This document shows, piece by piece, positions 25,561-34,357 of a DNA stretch of 58,773 nt. The stretch is from the NCBI GenBank assembly GCA_027486585.1, contig JAIXOU010000083.1, forward strand, positions 1 through 58,773. The letters are read 5' to 3'. This DNA is from Verrucomicrobiaceae bacterium (lineage in GTDB: Bacteria; Verrucomicrobiota; Verrucomicrobiia; Verrucomicrobiales; Verrucomicrobiaceae). The notes below the pieces were generated by a model. It did not search any database. It was not told the DNA's origin and saw only the letters and a list, made by a program, of their open reading frames with translations. A program made the position numbers and the translations under genes. Numbering within the stretch: position 1 is the stretch's first letter; each line of letters begins with the position of its first letter.

Positions 25561-26637
25561 ATGCCTGCCACCCATACTGTGATTATCCATGGCTGGTCCG
25601 ATCGTTCGGACTCGTTCGTTAGCCTTAAGCAACACCTCGAAGCCAGCGGCGTTTCCAACGTCTGCACCCTCTCGTATGCGGACGAGAAATCCCGTCAAGA
25701 CAAGCTCAGCTTTGATGATTTTGCCCACTGGCTGAACGGCCAGTTCATCGAACAGAAGTTCATCGACGCTGAGGGCAATCCTTTGGTGGATCTCAATGTT
25801 CTGGTTCACTCGACGGGCGGGCTGATCATCCGGTGCTGGATTGCGCGTTACTACTTGCAGTCCGCAGAGCGTCTGGATCTCTGCCCGGTTAAACGCATCG
25901 TCATGCTGGCCCCTGCCCATTTGGGGTCTCCACTCGCGCAGCGCCGCCAATCCTTCGTTGGCAGCCCGTTGAAAGGCCGCTTGAAGATCGCCAGCCTACG
26001 CGAAGTTGGCCGCCAGTGGCTCGACAGCCTTAATGTTGGCCTTCACTACCAGTGGCGTTCGGCTCACCGTGATCTGCTATGCGGCCTAGTGCCCTACAGC
26101 GCAGAGCGCATACAGGTGACCATCCTGGCTGGCATCAAAGACGACCTCGACAGCGCTAATGGTCAAAAAGAGGCTGGTGCTTGCACCTCCTACCCATGGG
26201 GTGCTGAAAAGTCGGTGGAAACCTTTGCCTGGGCCGTACTGCCAGGCTTGGATGAACGAGGCATCGTTGAAGAATCTGGTAAAAAAGACAGCCTCACTGC
26301 AGGCTTGTTGCTTGAAGCTCTGAATTGCACCTCGCCTGCCGCATTTCATCAACTCTGCGCTCGGACTCAGTCAATCACCGCGCAAACGCACCGGCAGAAT
26401 TCAATTTCGACCTTTCAGCCTTTCGCATTTTGGGCCGTCGGCGATCAGCAGCCTGCGACTCCAGACTTCACTTTTGAGTGTTTCGCTCGCAAGGCTGGCG
26501 CTGCCGAGGTCGAGAGAATCGTCGCTCGTGTGGCCGGTGACTTAGCGTCAGAGGTTCGGGCCAACGGCGTTTATCTTTCCCGTTCGTCAAGCCTCTCCGT
26601 CGAGCCTACCCCCTGCCTCCCCCCCGTCCTATCCTGA
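25561..26637 (+). CDS. alpha/beta hydrolase, lipase-like
   Basis: 358 residues from ATG 25561. The start VIIHGWSDRSDSF is the HGW oxyanion segment of lipases, and VLVHSTGGLIIRCWI carries the nucleophile elbow (HSTGG, Ser near residue 84), followed by MLAPAHLGSPLA as in triacylglycerol-lipase-like and PGAP1-like families. No signal peptide is present, so it is probably cytoplasmic. It sits alone between repeat modules upstream of the Hachiman genes. Its closest functional class could be esterase or phospholipase; a defence role is only suggested by position. Confidence 0.75.
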   Translation: MPATHTVIIHGWSDRSDSFVSLKQHLEASGVSNVCTLSYADEKSRQDKLSFDDFAHWLNGQFIEQKFIDAEGNPLVDLNVLVHSTGGLIIRCWIARYYLQSAERLDLCPVKRIVMLAPAHLGSPLAQRRQSFVGSPLKGRLKIASLREVGRQWLDSLNVGLHYQWRSAHRDLLCGLVPYSAERIQVTILAGIKDDLDSANGQKEAGACTSYPWGAEKSVETFAWAVLPGLDERGIVEESGKKDSLTAGLLLEALNCTSPAAFHQLCARTQSITAQTHRQNSISTFQPFAFWAVGDQQPATPDFTFECFARKAGAAEVERIVARVAGDLASEVRANGVYLSRSSSLSVEPTPCLPPVLS

Positions 26638-26741
26638 TTCACGGAGGGTCCGACGGTTCGGACTTCGGCGGATGACGGCGCTGATCCAGGCAGCTCAGTC
26701 ACAGCCCTTTTCCGGAGACTCAATGGACGTGCGAGGCATTA

Positions 26742-26756
26742 GAAAACTCTTTTCTG
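26742..26756. repeat. outlying small palindrome related to the minisatellite
   Basis: GAAAACTCTTTTCTG is the exact reverse complement of CAGAAAAGAGTTTTC, the junction sequence inside the 42-bp repeat array just downstream. The motif is GAAAA-N3-TTTTC, so it is itself a tiny inverted repeat. Confidence 0.6.
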
Positions 26757-26791
26757 GACTCAAGGTAAGCTACCCGATGCTCAGACAAGCG

Positions 26792-27134
26792 TTTTCCACG
26801 GGGGCAGCATTTGGAGTGCCCTCCAAAAAAGAGTTTTCCAGGGGGGCGGTCTTTTGGCGACCCTTCAAACAAGCCTTTTCCAAGGGGTCAGCACTTGGGG
26901 TTCCCTTCAGAAAAGAGTTTTCCAGGGGGGCGGCCTTTTGGCGACCCTTCAAACAAGCCTTTTCCAAGGGGTCGGCACTTGGGGTTCACTTCAGAAAAGA
27001 GTTTTCCACGGGGTCAGCACTTGGGGTTCCTTTCAGACAAGAGTTTTCCAAGGGGTTGGCACTTCGGGTTCCCTTCAGAAAAGGGTTTTCCAAGGGGGCG
27101 GTACTTGGGGCCCCCTTCAGACAAGAGTTTTCCA
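26792..27134. repeat. 42-bp minisatellite array, eight units plus a partial
   Basis: TTTTCCA recurs at 26792, 26834, 26876, 26918, 26960, 27002, 27044, 27086 and 27128, exactly 42 bases apart each time. The blocks 26834-26917 and 26918-27001 are near-identical dimers, showing an 84-bp higher-order duplication. Because 42 is a multiple of three, all three forward frames and at least one reverse frame stay open through most of the array, giving repetitive 14-residue peptides (for example FSKGSALGVPFRKE). Several junctions hold the palindrome GAAAAGAGTTTTC. Whether any frame is translated cannot be decided from sequence. Confidence 0.95.
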
Positions 27135-27135
27135 A

Positions 27136-27328
27136 GGTTGGGGGACCTTCTCTTACCCCTAGCAGATCCAAGATCTCCTCAACAAGGTCGATGAACTGAT
27201 CAACGCGTTGAGGCGATAAGGGACGGAGCCACGGAGCCGTCATCCTTGTCAGAGCTTTGACTGAAGGTGCGACCGGTTTCGGTAAATCAGCCAGCGCTCT
27301 TAGACAAGCCAGTGGTTCCTAGAGCGAA
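27136..27328. other. array-to-heptamer spacer with a helical peptide frame
   Basis: Directly after the minisatellite, in the frame of the peptide LQKRVFQG, an amber codon (27160-27162) is followed by QIQDLLNKVDELINALRR and a TAA. The 18 residues form a good amphipathic helix. The rest of the spacer shows nothing else recognisable. Confidence 0.35.
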
Positions 27329-27360
27329 GCACCAAGCACCAAGCACCAAGCACCAAGCAC
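27329..27360. repeat. heptamer microsatellite (GCACCAA)n
   Basis: Four perfect copies of GCACCAA plus GCAC. It precedes relic module 2 by 16 bases, much as the (GGGTAGA) array precedes relic module 1. Confidence 0.95.
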
Positions 27361-27375
27361 GAGGGGCTTTGATTG

Positions 27376-27540
27376 TAACCCATTTCTTAACCCATTCTTA
27401 ACCTTTAGCGTTTACATCCATGCAATCCTAAGCTTGCATCAGGTGAAACCCGAATGCCCCGCCACCCCTCCCGCTCCCAAACCTCCGAAAATCCCATCGC
27501 CGATGTAGGTTTTGAGGTTGGTCGCCGAATGAATGGCATT
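27376..27540 (+). pseudogene. relic module 2, diverged copy of module 1
   Basis: Starts with the same TAACCCATTTCTTAACCC (18 bases identical to 25196-25213), then CCCGAATG at 27449 and TTTTGAGGTT at 27510. The reading from ATG 27454 (MPRHPSRSQTSENPIADVG then FEV) aligns with module 1 at R-M and GFEV. It ends about 170 bases before hamA and may contain its promoter. Coding status is doubtful. Confidence 0.4.
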
Positions 27541-27710
27541 GAGTCGATACCGCCCAAGTCTGCCCTGCGCGATAGTCCAAAAAACACATCCGCAGGCATT
27601 TCGCAGGTCCTTAGAGAAGGTCGAAATTGTTTCACTCTCTGTCCAGATTTTCTACAGCGCTCAGATTCGAGGAAGAAAGTGCCCTTCGACCTCCTTTACT
27701 CTAGTAACTA

Positions 27711-28517
27711 ATGAAAGTAGAACAAATCATTGGTCTTCATCCTAACGCATCGCACCCGCTAGGCATTCACTTCGCCGCTGAGGACCAAACCACCGCACAC
27801 AAGCTTCCGCATCGTAAGCTTGACGATTCGCCGCTGCAAAAAGATGCCTTTGTTAGCTCTATGGCAAAATGGATTGTGACGCATCATGTGATGCCGGAAG
27901 CTATCGAACGCGATCGAATTCGCCGTGAAGCGTTGGCGAGACAAGGGCTGTCTGATCCCACTCCCTCAAGCCTTCCGACTTCTGATAAGACTCAGAAAGG
28001 AAACTGGGCGGAGATATTGTTGGCAGAATATGTTGCCGCCTCATGCGGTGCTCAGCTTCCCGTCTATCGACTTCGATATAACACCAACGTGGACCAATCC
28101 ATGAAAGGGGACGATGTGCTCGCATTCGACCTCGACTCAGACCCTGTTCGAGTATTAGTCGGCGAAGCAAAATTCCGTTCCGCGCCAACCAAAGATGTGG
28201 TCGAATCCCTTGTTGGCGCTTTGGTAAAGTCCCACTCTGGAAATATTCCCGCGTCGCTTCAGTTTGTCGCAAATCAGCTATTTATATCCGGAAAGAATGA
28301 ACTGGGCGAAAAGGTGGCGGCATGCAATACACTCTTTGCACAAGGGCGACTTCGCCTGGATTATGTGGGCCTACTTGTTAGCAAGAAAACTGCTCATCAG
28401 TATGTCCATGATAACGCAAAGGCCAGCATCCGCCGCTTGGCTGTAATTTCTCTTGGTCTTTCGGACCCTTCGAAGCTTGTAACTGCCTCATTTGCAAACG
28501 CAGGAGTGCTTGTATGA
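27711..28517 (+). CDS. hamA: Hachiman system nuclease subunit HamA (DUF1837)
   Basis: 268 residues from ATG 27711. The central part fits the DUF1837 PD-(D/E)xK nuclease fold: WAEILLAEYV (Glu101), YNTNVDQSMKGDDVLAFD (Asp134/135) and VLVGEAKFRS (Glu152-Ala-Lys154). In Hachiman, HamA is the nuclease effector held inactive by HamB and released on recognition of damaged or invading DNA, leading to DNA degradation. The stop overlaps the hamB start as ATGA, typical of the pair. AbpA of the AbpAB system belongs to the same group and cannot be separated from it by eye. Confidence 0.85.
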   Translation: MKVEQIIGLHPNASHPLGIHFAAEDQTTAHKLPHRKLDDSPLQKDAFVSSMAKWIVTHHVMPEAIERDRIRREALARQGLSDPTPSSLPTSDKTQKGNWAEILLAEYVAASCGAQLPVYRLRYNTNVDQSMKGDDVLAFDLDSDPVRVLVGEAKFRSAPTKDVVESLVGALVKSHSGNIPASLQFVANQLFISGKNELGEKVAACNTLFAQGRLRLDYVGLLVSKKTAHQYVHDNAKASIRRLAVISLGLSDPSKLVTASFANAGVLV

Positions 28518-31500
28518 GTATCCCGATCGAAAGCGCCCGTCGATTGGTGCAAACAATGCGTTCACCTGGATTACGAAATCTCATTGCACAGTCCAAGGCG
28601 AAGCAGGTGTTGAGGGAGGTTCGCGAAATCCCGGCAAACTTCCCGAATTTTGACCCGGAGCTTGATGATCGCGTTACTTTTGCTGCCTACGGTCTATTAG
28701 CCGCAGCTTGCAGCCTGATCGAACTGGGCCAAATCAGCGAAGGTCAGGCAGAACTGCACGCAGCAGCCGATATTCTTGAGTCGGCGCATCGAACCGAAGT
28801 TGCGAAACATCAGACCAGTGCCCTGCATTGCTTGATTGGTGCAATGGCGTTCTATGCTTGCGGCCAGTATTCGCGGGCGTTCGTGCTGATTGGAAGGGTT
28901 GAAGAAGCCACTCCTTCGGCTGGAATTGTTGCTTCGTTCTTGCGGAAGGATAGACAGCTTCTGATTTCCAAACTCAACGCGGTTCTCCTGGCTGCAACTC
29001 CCTCATTCGATGAGTCCCGTCTATTTGACGATTGGGCGCTAACAGTCTGTGTGGCGAGATCGGTGGCGTTCGCCACCGAACACGCCATTTCCGGGGAACC
29101 GGAACTTCTCGAGAACGCCGACATCGTCCTCCGCGATGCAATGACGATTAGTGAAGGAGCTTCCCATCCTGCGTTTTGGTGGATGGCGCGCCTGTTGCGG
29201 CTGATGCTGAAGGACTACGGCAATGGTTCGTTGTGGTCTGTGCTGCCGCCTTTCTTCGGGCCTGATGGAACCGTGCATGTGGACAGCTACGTGAAGCTGC
29301 TTGCCTTTCTGAATCCACCAGTGGTGGAACTGTGGCAGTCTCAGACTGCCGCTTTGCAGCTTGCCCTAAATCCGCAGAACAAAGGGGGCGTAATCAATCT
29401 CCGAACTAGCGCAGGAAAAACTAGAGTCGCAGAACTGGCGATTCTCCACACGCTCAGGACCGACCCAAGCGCAAAGGTTCTCTACCTTGCACCGTTCCGT
29501 TCACTTGCCTTCGAACTGGAGAGAACTTTTGCCAAAACTTTGGCACCGCTGGGATACTCCGTGTCACACCTTTACGGTGGATCGCGTTTCAGCGTCGTTG
29601 ACCGCGAGATATTCAATGAAGGTCGCATCACCATCGCAACTCCTGAAAAGGCGAAAGCGATGCTACGGGCTGCACCAGAACTTTTCGAGGCAGTTAAGCT
29701 TTTCGTGATCGATGAAGGCCATCTTCTCGGAGGAAATGAACGCAATGTCCGAAACGAAATGTTTCTTGAACACTTGCGACTGCTGGCTCGCCAACGTGGC
29801 GCAAGGATGCTGCTGCTATCGGCGGTCCTTCCGAATGCGGAGGACTTGGCCGCTTGGGTTGGTGGCGGAGTTGATGCGCTGGTGAAGTCGAATTGGAAAC
29901 CATCGGCTGAACGAAGAGGAATTCTGCAATGGCAGCAATCCGGTGTCTCTATCGAATGGTTGAGAGACGATGACTGGTTGGGGAATCAACGTTGTTTCAA
30001 TCCAGATTTCGTCCGCTTCAAACAAGTGCCTTACGTGACGCCCAAAGGAAAGGTCAAGTCGCGCGCCTTTCCCAAGAAAAAAACGGAAGCCGTAGCGGCA
30101 ACGGCATCTCGGCTATCAGAACTTGGCCCCGTTTTAATCTTCGCAGGCCAAGCACAATGGGTTTCGTCAATGGTGGAAGCGGTGATCGAAGCCCTAGGCT
30201 CAGATGCGCCTATCCACCCGTGGCCAGAAACAGAGTGGCGGATTCTTGAGGCGGTCGCTAAGGAAGAACTCGGCGCTGATTGTTACGAACTCGCTGCTGC
30301 AAGGGTTGGGGTAATCAGCCACAGCAACAAATTGCCTCCTCAGGTTCGTATCGCCATTGAAAAGCCAATCGCAAAGTATCCGCCACGAATAATCGTGGCG
30401 ACCACGACGCTTGGACAAGGCGTGAATATTGGAATCGCATCGGTGATCGTTGCTACAACCTCAATAGGAGCGTCAGCAAAGATCAGTAAGCGTGATTTCT
30501 GGAACATTTGTGGCCGCGCTGGGCGCGCTTTTGTTGATGGCGAAGGCAAGATTCTGTTTGCGATTGATATGACGGGTAAGCCTTGGCAAGTGACGAATGC
30601 GAAGGCAGCAGCGAAAGAATATTTTAATGCAGCTCTCCTAGATAAAGTCGACAGCGGCCTGCTCTATGTGGTTGGCCAGCTCCACAAAATTGCAGGTGAA
30701 GTAGGTATATCCTTCGAAGCCCTGCTGGAGTTGGCAGCGAACGACAACTTTGATCGCTGTGGCGTCAAAAAGGATGAAGTGTTGAACTTTGTAGACTGGG
30801 TTGACGACCAATTGTTGGCGCTGCACGTCGCCTACAAAGGAGATGATCCTGCGATGAATATCGACTGGGTGGATGATGCATTTCGAGACTCACTTGCGGC
30901 CATTCAGGAAAGAGCAAAACAAGCAGCAGGCCATGAGGGCCAACTGCTGGGCTTCTTGAAGGCCCGAGTTAAAGGCGTTTTGCTCAAGGTGCCAACTTCT
31001 GAGTCCCGGAGAGCTGTTATCGCGTCCGGCCTTCCATTGTCAGTCGGCGTTCTTGCGTTCGATCAATTGGATGTGTTCAGGGGAATGGTGGATCGATATT
31101 TGGCTTCAGAACAGACTGAGGCGGCACTTGGCGTTCTGGTTTTGGAGTTCGAGACTTGGGGACGTCAGCACGCAAAGACCATCGTTGAGGAGATTCCGGA
31201 ACAGGTGACGTTGGACAAAATACGCCCACAATGGCTTGAGGGCACCTCGCTACGAAAGATCATCGTAACGTGTGGAGATGAATCCACGGATATTTGCACT
31301 GAGCTCTACGGCTATCAGCTTCCGTGGCTTTTCCACTCAGTTGCCCAAAAGCTCGATAAGCTGTCCGAGGAAAATCGTATTGAAGCACTCGCCAAGGTAG
31401 GTCTTCTAGTCGAACTCGGCTTGCCAAGTGAAGCTGCTGTCAAAGTCTTTTTGGCAGGTGTCAGATCACGCGCGGCAGCCGTCGAATTGAGCCGTTTCGT

Positions 31501-31912
31501 AACCAATCCGTCCGCAAGCGTCTCTAGGATTCGTAACGCATTGTTGGACTCGGCCACTGTCGAAGCACTTTCAGCCTCCGTGTCAGAATCGACGCGGGAA
31601 TGGCTGCACCTTCTTTCAGCGGAACACGGCGCACCAGCGGTTACGCCCCCGCAATGTGCAAACTTCCGGTTGGAGGCTCCGGGCGAAGTAAACACGCTCC
31701 ATGTGCGGCAACAAACGCCGCTGGGCTCCATTTTCCTGTGTTCGACCGATGGTCGATTCAAATACGCAGTGCGTCCGACGGAAGAAATGCCCTTCGATAA
31801 GTTTGTAAACGACGCGAGGTTTGCTTTTGCGCAAGATGGCGATGCTTGGATTCAGAAGTCTCGAGATCCCCGATTCCAGCCCGTTTCATCCCTTTTCTCT
31901 GAATTTTTTTAG
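28514..31912 (+). CDS. hamB: Hachiman system helicase subunit HamB
   Basis: 1132 residues. A helical N-terminal region (1-270) precedes a superfamily 2, Ski2-like helicase core: motif I LRTSAGKTRVAEL (Lys302), Ia LYLAPFRSLAFE, motif II FVIDEGHLL (DEGH 400-403), motif III LLSAVLPNAEDLAAW, motif V ATTTLGQGVNIG, motif VI CGRAGRA (666-671). DEGH in place of DExH is a known variant. The long C-terminal region (about 690-1132) is helical. HamB surveys DNA and restrains HamA. All motifs are intact, so the system looks functional. Confidence 0.87.
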   Translation: MSIPIESARRLVQTMRSPGLRNLIAQSKAKQVLREVREIPANFPNFDPELDDRVTFAAYGLLAAACSLIELGQISEGQAELHAAADILESAHRTEVAKHQTSALHCLIGAMAFYACGQYSRAFVLIGRVEEATPSAGIVASFLRKDRQLLISKLNAVLLAATPSFDESRLFDDWALTVCVARSVAFATEHAISGEPELLENADIVLRDAMTISEGASHPAFWWMARLLRLMLKDYGNGSLWSVLPPFFGPDGTVHVDSYVKLLAFLNPPVVELWQSQTAALQLALNPQNKGGVINLRTSAGKTRVAELAILHTLRTDPSAKVLYLAPFRSLAFELERTFAKTLAPLGYSVSHLYGGSRFSVVDREIFNEGRITIATPEKAKAMLRAAPELFEAVKLFVIDEGHLLGGNERNVRNEMFLEHLRLLARQRGARMLLLSAVLPNAEDLAAWVGGGVDALVKSNWKPSAERRGILQWQQSGVSIEWLRDDDWLGNQRCFNPDFVRFKQVPYVTPKGKVKSRAFPKKKTEAVAATASRLSELGPVLIFAGQAQWVSSMVEAVIEALGSDAPIHPWPETEWRILEAVAKEELGADCYELAAARVGVISHSNKLPPQVRIAIEKPIAKYPPRIIVATTTLGQGVNIGIASVIVATTSIGASAKISKRDFWNICGRAGRAFVDGEGKILFAIDMTGKPWQVTNAKAAAKEYFNAALLDKVDSGLLYVVGQLHKIAGEVGISFEALLELAANDNFDRCGVKKDEVLNFVDWVDDQLLALHVAYKGDDPAMNIDWVDDAFRDSLAAIQERAKQAAGHEGQLLGFLKARVKGVLLKVPTSESRRAVIASGLPLSVGVLAFDQLDVFRGMVDRYLASEQTEAALGVLVLEFETWGRQHAKTIVEEIPEQVTLDKIRPQWLEGTSLRKIIVTCGDESTDICTELYGYQLPWLFHSVAQKLDKLSEENRIEALAKVGLLVELGLPSEAAVKVFLAGVRSRAAAVELSRFVTNPSASVSRIRNALLDSATVEALSASVSESTREWLHLLSAEHGAPAVTPPQCANFRLEAPGEVNTLHVRQQTPLGSIFLCSTDGRFKYAVRPTEEMPFDKFVNDARFAFAQDGDAWIQKSRDPRFQPVSSLFSEFF

Positions 31913-32222
31913 GCGCACTGCAGCCTCTATGCATTTGGCGGCAAAGTGAATTAAACGTTTCGGCGAAGTGTCCTACGGCTTCGCCAGCAACCTGCGTGAT
32001 GCCTTGATGAATGCGTCGTTCATCGGGTTGACTTCCTCGAAGCCGTCGCTCAGTCGGGCTTCGCTCAATACTGCGAATAGGCTTTGTTTACTGTTCTCTG
32101 ACCTTCCTCCTTCGCTCGTGGAGCTTCGGAGGACACGTCTGACCTCTCTTCTTCTGCTCCGCATAAAGCCCGGAATCTCTTTGGCGCTTGCGTCTCTCAC
32201 CTGAGTCTGAATAATCCTTCTC
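31913..32222. other. island end: hairpin and unassigned sequence
   Basis: 310 bases. GGCGAAG (31962-31968) pairs with CTTCGCC (31979-31985), a possible hamB terminator lacking a T-run. A minus-strand frame reading EEVNPMNDAFIKASRRLLAK looks protein-like but runs into the msrP gene when extended, so it is at most a fragment. The REP-like copy 3 lies at the right side. Confidence 0.4.
32102..32141 (-). repeat. REP-like hairpin element, copy 3, inverted
   Basis: Reverse complement matches 25046-25085 at 36 of 40 positions (four substitutions, no gaps). It is the only inverted copy and lies just before msrP, so the accessory genes at 25.2-31.9 kb are enclosed by inverted elements. Confidence 0.8.
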
Positions 32223-33188
<966 letters not shown>

Positions 33189-33194
33189 TTGGAT

Positions 33195-33797
33195 ATGACT
33201 TTCACGGCTGACTCACGATTTCATCGACAACTCATTGTCTTCAATGGACTGCTACCGTCGCTGCTCATGGCAGTGGATGGCTGGCGCGGCAAGCTGGGCG
33301 CGAATCCAGTGGAGTTTGTCACGCGTGCCACGGGGGTGCTGACGCTGGTCTTTCTGGTGCTGACGCTGCTGGTGACACCGCTGCGCAAGCTGATGGGCTG
33401 GAACTGGCTGCTGAAACAGCGTCGGCTGATCGGGCTGTATGCGTTTTACTACAGCGTGGCGCATCTGCTGACCTATCTGGTCGGGGATCGCGATTGGCAG
33501 ATCCTGACGGTGGCGGCAGATGTGGTGAAGCGGCCCTTCATTGCGGTGGGCATGCTCAGCTTTCTGCTGATGGTGCCCCTGGCGGTGACCTCGACAAATG
33601 CGATGATCAAACGCATGGGCGGCAAGCGCTGGGCGCAACTGCATCGGCTGACCTATCTGATCACGATCGGTGGCGTCATCCACTACTACCTGATCGTGAA
33701 GTCCGACATCACGTATCCCTTGTTCTTTGCCGTGCTGACGGCCTTGCTGCTGGGATATCGCGTGTGGGTGAGCTTGGCGAAGGCCAAATCAAACTAA
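33195..33797 (+). CDS. msrQ: MsrQ, haem-binding membrane subunit
   Basis: 200 residues from ATG 33195; a TTG at 33189 is an alternative. Several membrane helices with the ferric-reductase-like pattern, including YAFYYSVAHLLTYLVGD and LHRLTYLITIGGVIHYYLIV, whose histidines are likely haem ligands. It passes electrons from the quinone pool or a flavin to MsrP. Its final 60 coding bases have a degraded echo at 34298-34360, beyond the repeat block. Confidence 0.93.
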   Translation: MTFTADSRFHRQLIVFNGLLPSLLMAVDGWRGKLGANPVEFVTRATGVLTLVFLVLTLLVTPLRKLMGWNWLLKQRRLIGLYAFYYSVAHLLTYLVGDRDWQILTVAADVVKRPFIAVGMLSFLLMVPLAVTSTNAMIKRMGGKRWAQLHRLTYLITIGGVIHYYLIVKSDITYPLFFAVLTALLLGYRVWVSLAKAKSN

Positions 33798-33846
33798 CGC
33801 ACCTGTCGGCCTCAGGTTGGGTGAAACTGAGGTTCCGCCCACACAT

Positions 33847-34069
33847 GGATTCTTCAGGTTCCCAGAACGATGGCCTCTTGTGTTACATTTGTTCGATATG
33901 CTCTGAGTTAAAAGAGACTGTTCGTGACGCGAGGCTATGATCACAGGATTGACAAGAAAACAGGATTCACAGGAATGGATTCAGACCTGTTAATCTTGAT
34001 CATCCTGTCATCCTGTAACATGGGCTGAGCCGACCGTTGTGACTCTCCGTTTTTTATCCCAGGCATCGT
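33847..34069. repeat. 223-bp repeat, unit 1
   Basis: Starts GGATTCTTCAGGTTCCCAGA and ends near AGGCATCGTG. It includes TTCGATATG, GAGTTAAAAGAGACTG and the core GATCACAGGATTGACAAGAA at 33939-33958, and the right part ATCATCCTGTCATCCTGT can pair with ACAGGATTGAC. It is followed head to tail by unit 2. Confidence 0.85.
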
Positions 34070-34297
34070 GGAATTCATCAGGTGCCCAGAAACGATGGAC
34101 TCTTGTGTGACATACTTGTTCGATATGCCGTGAGTTAAAAGAGACTGTCCGTGACGTGAGACTTTGATCACAGGATTGACAAGAAAACAGGATTCACAGG
34201 AATGGATTCAGACCTGATAATCTTGATAATCCTGTCATCCTGTAAAATGGACTGCCCCGACCGAGGCGACGCTCCGTTTTTTATCTTGGGCACCGTG
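34070..34297. repeat. 223-bp repeat, unit 2
   Basis: Same order of landmarks as unit 1 with scattered substitutions: GGAATTCATCAGGTGCCCAG, TTCGATATGCCGTGAGTTAA, ATCACAGGATTGACAAG, TAATCCTGTCATCCTGT. Here the stem ACAGGATTgaCAAG/CTTGatAATCCTGT is best preserved. Confidence 0.85.
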
Positions 34298-34357
34298 GTG
34301 ACGGGCTCTGCTGTTGGCGTAGCGCGTGGTAATGAGTTTGGCAAAAGCCAAATCAAG
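34298..34357 (+). pseudogene. degraded copy of the msrQ 3' end
   Basis: TTTGGCAAAAGCCAAATCAA (34338-34357) and TAGCGCGTGG upstream parallel CTTGGCGAAGGCCAAATCAA and TATCGCGTGT at the msrQ terminus; about 45 of 60 bases match with one gap. It is out of frame, so it is a relic left by a duplication that also involved the repeat block. Confidence 0.55.

Noticed and set aside
26672..27199. The repetitive 175-codon frame as a protein gene
   Set aside because: All forward frames of the 42-bp array are equally open, so openness is no evidence for any one of them.
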